A stretch of 64,000 nucleotides of DNA from Quercus robur. Taxonomy: Eukaryota > Streptophyta > Magnoliopsida > Fagales > Fagaceae. The notes under the pieces were generated by a model, which was not told where the DNA came from, searched no databases, and saw only the letters and a list, made by a program, of their open reading frames with translations. This document shows positions 60,016-64,000 of this stretch, in pieces; within the stretch, counting starts at the first letter, position 1; each line of letters starts with the position of its first letter. Location: NCBI RefSeq assembly GCF_932294415.1, contig NC_065543.1, forward strand, positions 21,776,508-21,840,507, read 5' to 3'. The position numbers were made by a program, and so were the translations under genes.

Positions 60016-61525
60016 GGGGATGCCTCTCAAAATTTAGCATTCTTGTTGACCCCCCCCCCCCCCCTTTCTTTCTGGCTCTTCTCTTTTGATTTTTCAATTC
60101 CCCTTACGTTAAAGACGTTCTGGAGGCTTTTACTTTAAGAACTTCTTTTTTGTAAGTAAAGTATTTTAGGCAAGAGGTGAACAAATTTCATTAGAAGAGC
60201 ACGCTTATGCAAGAGGTATTCTGTTTTTCTTCTTTCTTTTCTTCTTTCATTAATTTTTATATTTTGATGCATGAATATGTTTGTCATGTCTTTATTATGT
60301 TTTGTTCTTGATATATATAATTACCATGATTAAATGCATTGCTAGAATTTTCTCTAACATGTGCTTAGGTGATTGTTTATTATAATTCTTTTTCTTAAGT
60401 TTCAAAATTTGCAATGACTAACAAATTTTTTATGAAAACCACAAAACTGATCTGTATTCTTCAAATCTGATTTTTTTTTTTTTTTAACACAAAATAGATT
60501 TGTATTTTCTAGATCTGATTTTCTCAAAACACAAAAACTGATATGATTTTCTCTAAGCTCAAAAACAGATCTGATTTTTTTGGTTCGAAACAGATCTGAT
60601 TTTTTTAGTTCAAAACTGATCTGTATTTTCATTAAATACAGATCTGATTTTTTTTAGAAAAAATGTTTTCTTGGTTGCAAAATTGCAGGTTTTGAATTTT
60701 AAAATAAGGAATTGTAAGTTAGGTTGAAATCTTTTTTTTTTTTTTAATATGTGATGCATTGTATGATAAATCCATCTCATGAATGTGGATCCTTTTTCCA
60801 AAATCTTTTTTATATTATTTTTTACATTTTAAAAAAAAAGGTCTGATTTATCTTGATAAAACCACTTTTTTATTAAAAAAAAAAAAACTTTACACAGAAA
60901 CAAATCTGACACTTTTTAACAAAAATATCATTCTTTCTTTTACATAAAAACAGATCCGATCGTTTTACAAACCAAATCTTTTTTTTTTTTTAATTCACAA
61001 AACAGATCTAAATTTTCTTTAGAAATAGGGCACATCATTCATAAGGAAATTTATTTAAATTATTTTCTGTCATGTGTGTTCAACATATCATTCAACATCA
61101 TGCAAAAAAGGGTATATTGGTCATTAGACTCTAGAAGACCAAACTCTGTCTAGGCGGAATGGGTGCCTAACACCTTCCCATTCCATAACCTAGCCCCCTA
61201 GTTTAGGGTTTTTGGATAGGTAGATTAGTGTTTTGTCTATTTAATTTTGGTATATTGTAACTAGGACCAAAGTTTTGTATTCTTTTGCATAGATTGTAAC
61301 TAGGACCCAAAGTCTTGTAAGGTTTAATTTACCAAAGTTGTACTTTTCTTTATTCAGTGAATGACAATGAAGTATTTTATCATGTAATTTGTATTTATTT
61401 TTTCTTTTTCTTTTTTTGTATAAAAAATAAGTGGTAACTTCACACCGCTTACCCAAAAAAAGAGGTGCCCTTAAAAGCACACAAATCTCTTTTTTGAGAG
61501 CACCCGATTTTCCCGATCTCTCACA

Positions 61526-61530
61526 CCTCC
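61526..61530. repeat. Right target-site duplication of element C
   Basis: CCTCC, identical to 42260-42264. Confidence 0.9.
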
Positions 61531-63245
61531 ACTTCCTCAACACCAAGCTTCTGAACTGCCCTGAGACCCGCGATGATTGCCTCATATTCAGCTTCGTTTT
61601 TGGAAGCACGGAAACCCAGTCTTAGTGATTTTTCCAACTGCAACCCCACGGGAGATATCATTACAACCCCGACCCCAAATCCTCTTGCATTAGATGCACC
61701 GTCCACATACACTCGCCATGATTTAACCGAAACTTGGCATACCCCTACGGAGACTCCTGGCGCGGGTGTGAACTTAGCTACAAAGTCGGCCAATACTTGA
61801 CCCTTAATGGAATTCCTCGGCTTATACCGTATGTCATATGTCCCAAGCCTCGTTTCCCATTTAGCTATCCTCCTGGTGAAATTTGACCTTCTCGAGAGTG
61901 ATTGTGGGGGATACTTGGTCAGCACCCAAACCGTATGGGCTTGAAAATAATGCGGCAGCTTCCTCATCGCATGCACCAATGCTAGTGCCATCTTCTCTAG
62001 TGGCAAATACCGAGTCTTCGCATCCACCAACGTTTTGTTGAGGTAATACACTGGTCTCTAGATCCTATCTTGATGCCTTAGTAACACGGTGCTTACAACA
62101 TGGTCGGAGACCACCAAGTACATATTGTGTCTTCTTTGGACTCTGGTCAGGATAAGATAGGTAGGCTAGCCAAATAACACTTCAAGTCTCTGAACGCCGT
62201 GTCACACTCCTCCATCCATTGAAAACTCTTCCACTTCTTCAACAACTAAAAGAACAGTTTACACCTATCGGTTGACCTTGAAATAAACCAATTCAGGGCA
62301 GCAATCATCTCGATGAGTCTTTGCACTTCTTTGGGATTACCGAGCAGGTTAAGCTGCTGAATTGCTGTAATCTGGTCGAGGTTAACCTCTATTCCACGTG
62401 TCGTTATCATGTAGCCCAGAAACTTACTTGACCCCACACCAAAGCACATTTGCTTGCATTGAGGCGCAGTTTGTGTTGCCTCAGTATTCCGAAAACCCCA
62501 ACTAGATTTGGTACATGCTCTTCTCTCTTCTTGCTCTTAACCACTATGTTATCAATATAAACTTCCACTGGGTCCCCAATTTGATCCTTAAACATCCGAG
62601 TAACCATTTGTTGGTATGTAGCTCCCGCATTCTTTAGCCCTAAAAGCATCACTGTGTAATGATAATTACCTTCGGGCAAAATAAAAGAGGTTTTTTCCTA
62701 ATCCTCAAGTGCCAAAGCAATCTGATTACGTTGAAAGCAATCTGATTACCTTGAAAGTCTTCCAAGAAACTCATTCTCGGGTGTTCGAACGTGGCATCCA
62801 CCAACTGATCTATCTTTGTACAAGGAACGGATCCTTTGGGCATGCTCAGTTAAGGTCGGTAAAATCAACACATACTCTCCATTTCCCATTTTTCTTTTTT
62901 ACCACCACAGTATTTGAGAGCCACTAGGGAAAAAATACCCCTTAATAGACCTTACCTGCTTCAATTTCTCTACTTCGTGCTTCATAGCTTCCACATGTGA
63001 TTTCGCCGATCTCCTCGGCTTCTGCTTCTTCGGCGGGACTAATGGATCTACATTCAACTTATGTGTGATAAAGGCCAAGTCCACCTCAGGCACCTCATAC
63101 AGATTCCATGCAAGACAGAAGAACTTCTACTCAATCTTCCATTCGCAAACTCTTTCCTATCTGAAAATACTTGTCGGTGTAAGGCAAAATTCGTATTTGA
63201 ACCAACTCTTTTACACTGTCTGCCCCCGTTAGTCTCTTGCAATAT
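61526..63245 (-). pseudogene. Element B pol: reverse transcriptase and RNase H
   Basis: Read on - from 63245: a lead-in (KELVQIRILPYTDKYFQIGK), the RT N-terminus (FITHKLNVDPLVPPKKQKPR at about 63060), a frame-broken palm (CPKDPF-type, FEHPRMSFLEDFQGNQIAF), LKNAGATYQQMVTRMF and YIDNIVVKSK, where the second catalytic Asp is Asn. Then come GYMITTRGIEVNLDQI, the first RNase H (62051 down: YLPLEKMALALVHAMRKLP) and the second RNase H (WRVYVDGASNARGFGVG, NEAEYEAIIAGL) up to VEEVEV at 61531. The frame then continues at 42264 across the element C insertion. Confidence 0.88.
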
Positions 63246-64000
63246 GAAAAAGGAGAGGAAAATCGAACCACAAGCGAAGCCGTAAGCGGAGGAGATAAGG
63301 CTTAGGGTGGCTCGTCCATGGCAAATCGGGAATAGGTGTGTCGCCACCTCCACTAGCGAGCCTCCCACATGAAAACACTCAAGGGCCACTCCACCGAACC
63401 AAGACCCAACCCAGATTTGAACAAACTCAGCAACCCATTCTGAACTCTATGGGCAACCGATTCTCTTGCTGCTACATGCCACAACCACCATCGATTCTCT
63501 TCTGCTCACTTCCTCTCTCCTAGACATGGTTTGAACCATGTTTCACAACACCCACCAACAAGACCCCAAATTGTTCCCATCGTTTTCTTTGCATTAAGAC
63601 CCCACATCCTCCATGATCAAAACCACATTGTTCCCATTGTTTTTACCACATCAAGACCCCTTGATCTGCTCGTCGATGGTTGAGAGAGAAGCCAATACCA
63701 CGATGGTTAGATCGAATGTAGAGGCCATGATGGTTGCGATGCATGGTGAAGAAGAAGGCCAACCTTGTGAGCTCCAGCCATTAAGTTACAGTGGAGAGAG
63801 AGAGTGTAAGGATTTTTTTTTTTTAAGCTGATGAGGTTAAAGAAAAAGAAAAATTAAAAAGATAATGCTTATCAATTTTTTTAAGAAATGATTTTAGATT
63901 AAATTAGATTTAAGGCTTTTCTTTAAATTTAATTTATTTTTTGTTTAAATTTTCTAATGTGGTTTTTTTTTTTTAAATAATTAGCATTTAAAAAATGCCA
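63246..64000. other. Unassigned flank right of element B
   Basis: Element B coding similarity stops at about 63245 instead of continuing into protease and gag, so B is truncated or interrupted again here. The sequence has no supported gene; a GAGA-rich stretch (63792-63806) and poly-T/poly-A runs follow. Confidence 0.45.

Larger units (their letters stand above)
42265..61525 (+). mobile_element. Element C: Ogre-like Ty3/gypsy retrotransposon, 19.3 kb, inserted into element B
   Basis: It has 2.3-2.4-kb LTRs, a primer-binding site after the 5' LTR, and on + gag, protease, a long linker, RT, RNase H and a second RNase H up to about 51317. After that come inverted (-) integrase and two plant-mobile-domain-like ORFs, a tandem array, a purine tract (AAGGGGC) and the 3' LTR. 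The large size, long LTRs, the gag finger form and two RNase H domains fit Ogre/Tat. It is flanked by a perfect 5-bp duplication. Many stops and frameshifts make it non-autonomous. Confidence 0.9.
58245..61525 (+). repeat. Element C 3' LTR (3281 bp with nested solo LTR)
   Basis: It begins TATAGACACTTG (TG mutated to TA) and ends GATCTCTCACA. It aligns along its length with the 5' LTR apart from a nested 1012-bp solo LTR plus its 5-bp duplication, a deletion in the GTGCCGAT region (about 59868) and a shorter CAGATCTG array. Without the insert it is 2264 bp. Confidence 0.9.

Noticed and set aside
1..64000. CRISPR arrays, operons, ribosome binding sites and tRNA or rRNA genes
   Set aside because: The window is plant nuclear DNA. 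The tandem arrays are minisatellites inside retrotransposons without spacer structure, and no tRNA or rRNA signature was found by eye.

Overview
This is a eukaryotic nuclear window from a land plant, most likely a woody eudicot. The evidence is plant GT-AG introns, plant Ty3/gypsy retrotransposons of the Tat/Ogre group, L1-type LINE tails, a PIF/Harbinger transposon with its Myb-like partner gene, and MITEs. A Fagales tree (oak or chestnut type) is a guess from the general style of the repeats and is not demonstrated. Only one ordinary host gene is convincing: a 12-exon CLPTM1-family membrane protein gene (10375-21639, +). Nearly everything else is transposon-derived.

Layout: 1-6504 is the 3' part of a decayed Tat-type gypsy element (A, +): pol, an 81-bp tandem repeat, an antisense ORF and a 3' LTR. 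It abuts an old Ogre-type LTR remnant (6505-7041). 7042-10060 is intergenic, with a 272-bp MITE, a 425-bp tandem duplication and GGGT-rich MITE copies. 10375-21639 is CLPTM1; its introns carry LINE fragments and one intron with the sequence marks of a minor-spliceosome (U12) intron. 22749-32508 is a 9.76-kb PIF/Harbinger element. Its DDE transposase looks intact, but its Myb-like gene is broken. 32509-36384 is AT-rich intergenic DNA with a foldback element and small duplications.

36385-63245 is a nested stack. A second Tat-type element (B, -) runs from its 3' LTR (36385-37110), through an antisense ORF, tandem repeats and integrase, to 42264, and resumes at 61526 with RNase H and reverse transcriptase up to about 63245. 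It is split by a 19.3-kb Ogre-like element (C, +, 42265-61525) with 2.3-2.4-kb LTRs and a perfect 5-bp target duplication. C's 3' LTR was later hit by a further LTR element, which remains as a 1012-bp solo LTR. C is rearranged inside: gag, protease, RT and RNase H read on +, but the integrase and two plant-mobile-domain-like ORFs read on -.

The three gypsy elements share one plan: pol, then tandem repeats and antisense (captured, plant-mobile-type) ORFs between pol and the 3' LTR. Most premature stops in them are explained by C-to-T or G-to-A transitions, as expected for long-methylated, silenced copies. The best candidates for something new are the possible autonomous Harbinger element with its short relatives, the U12-type intron in CLPTM1, and the chimeric inverted integrase segment of element C.
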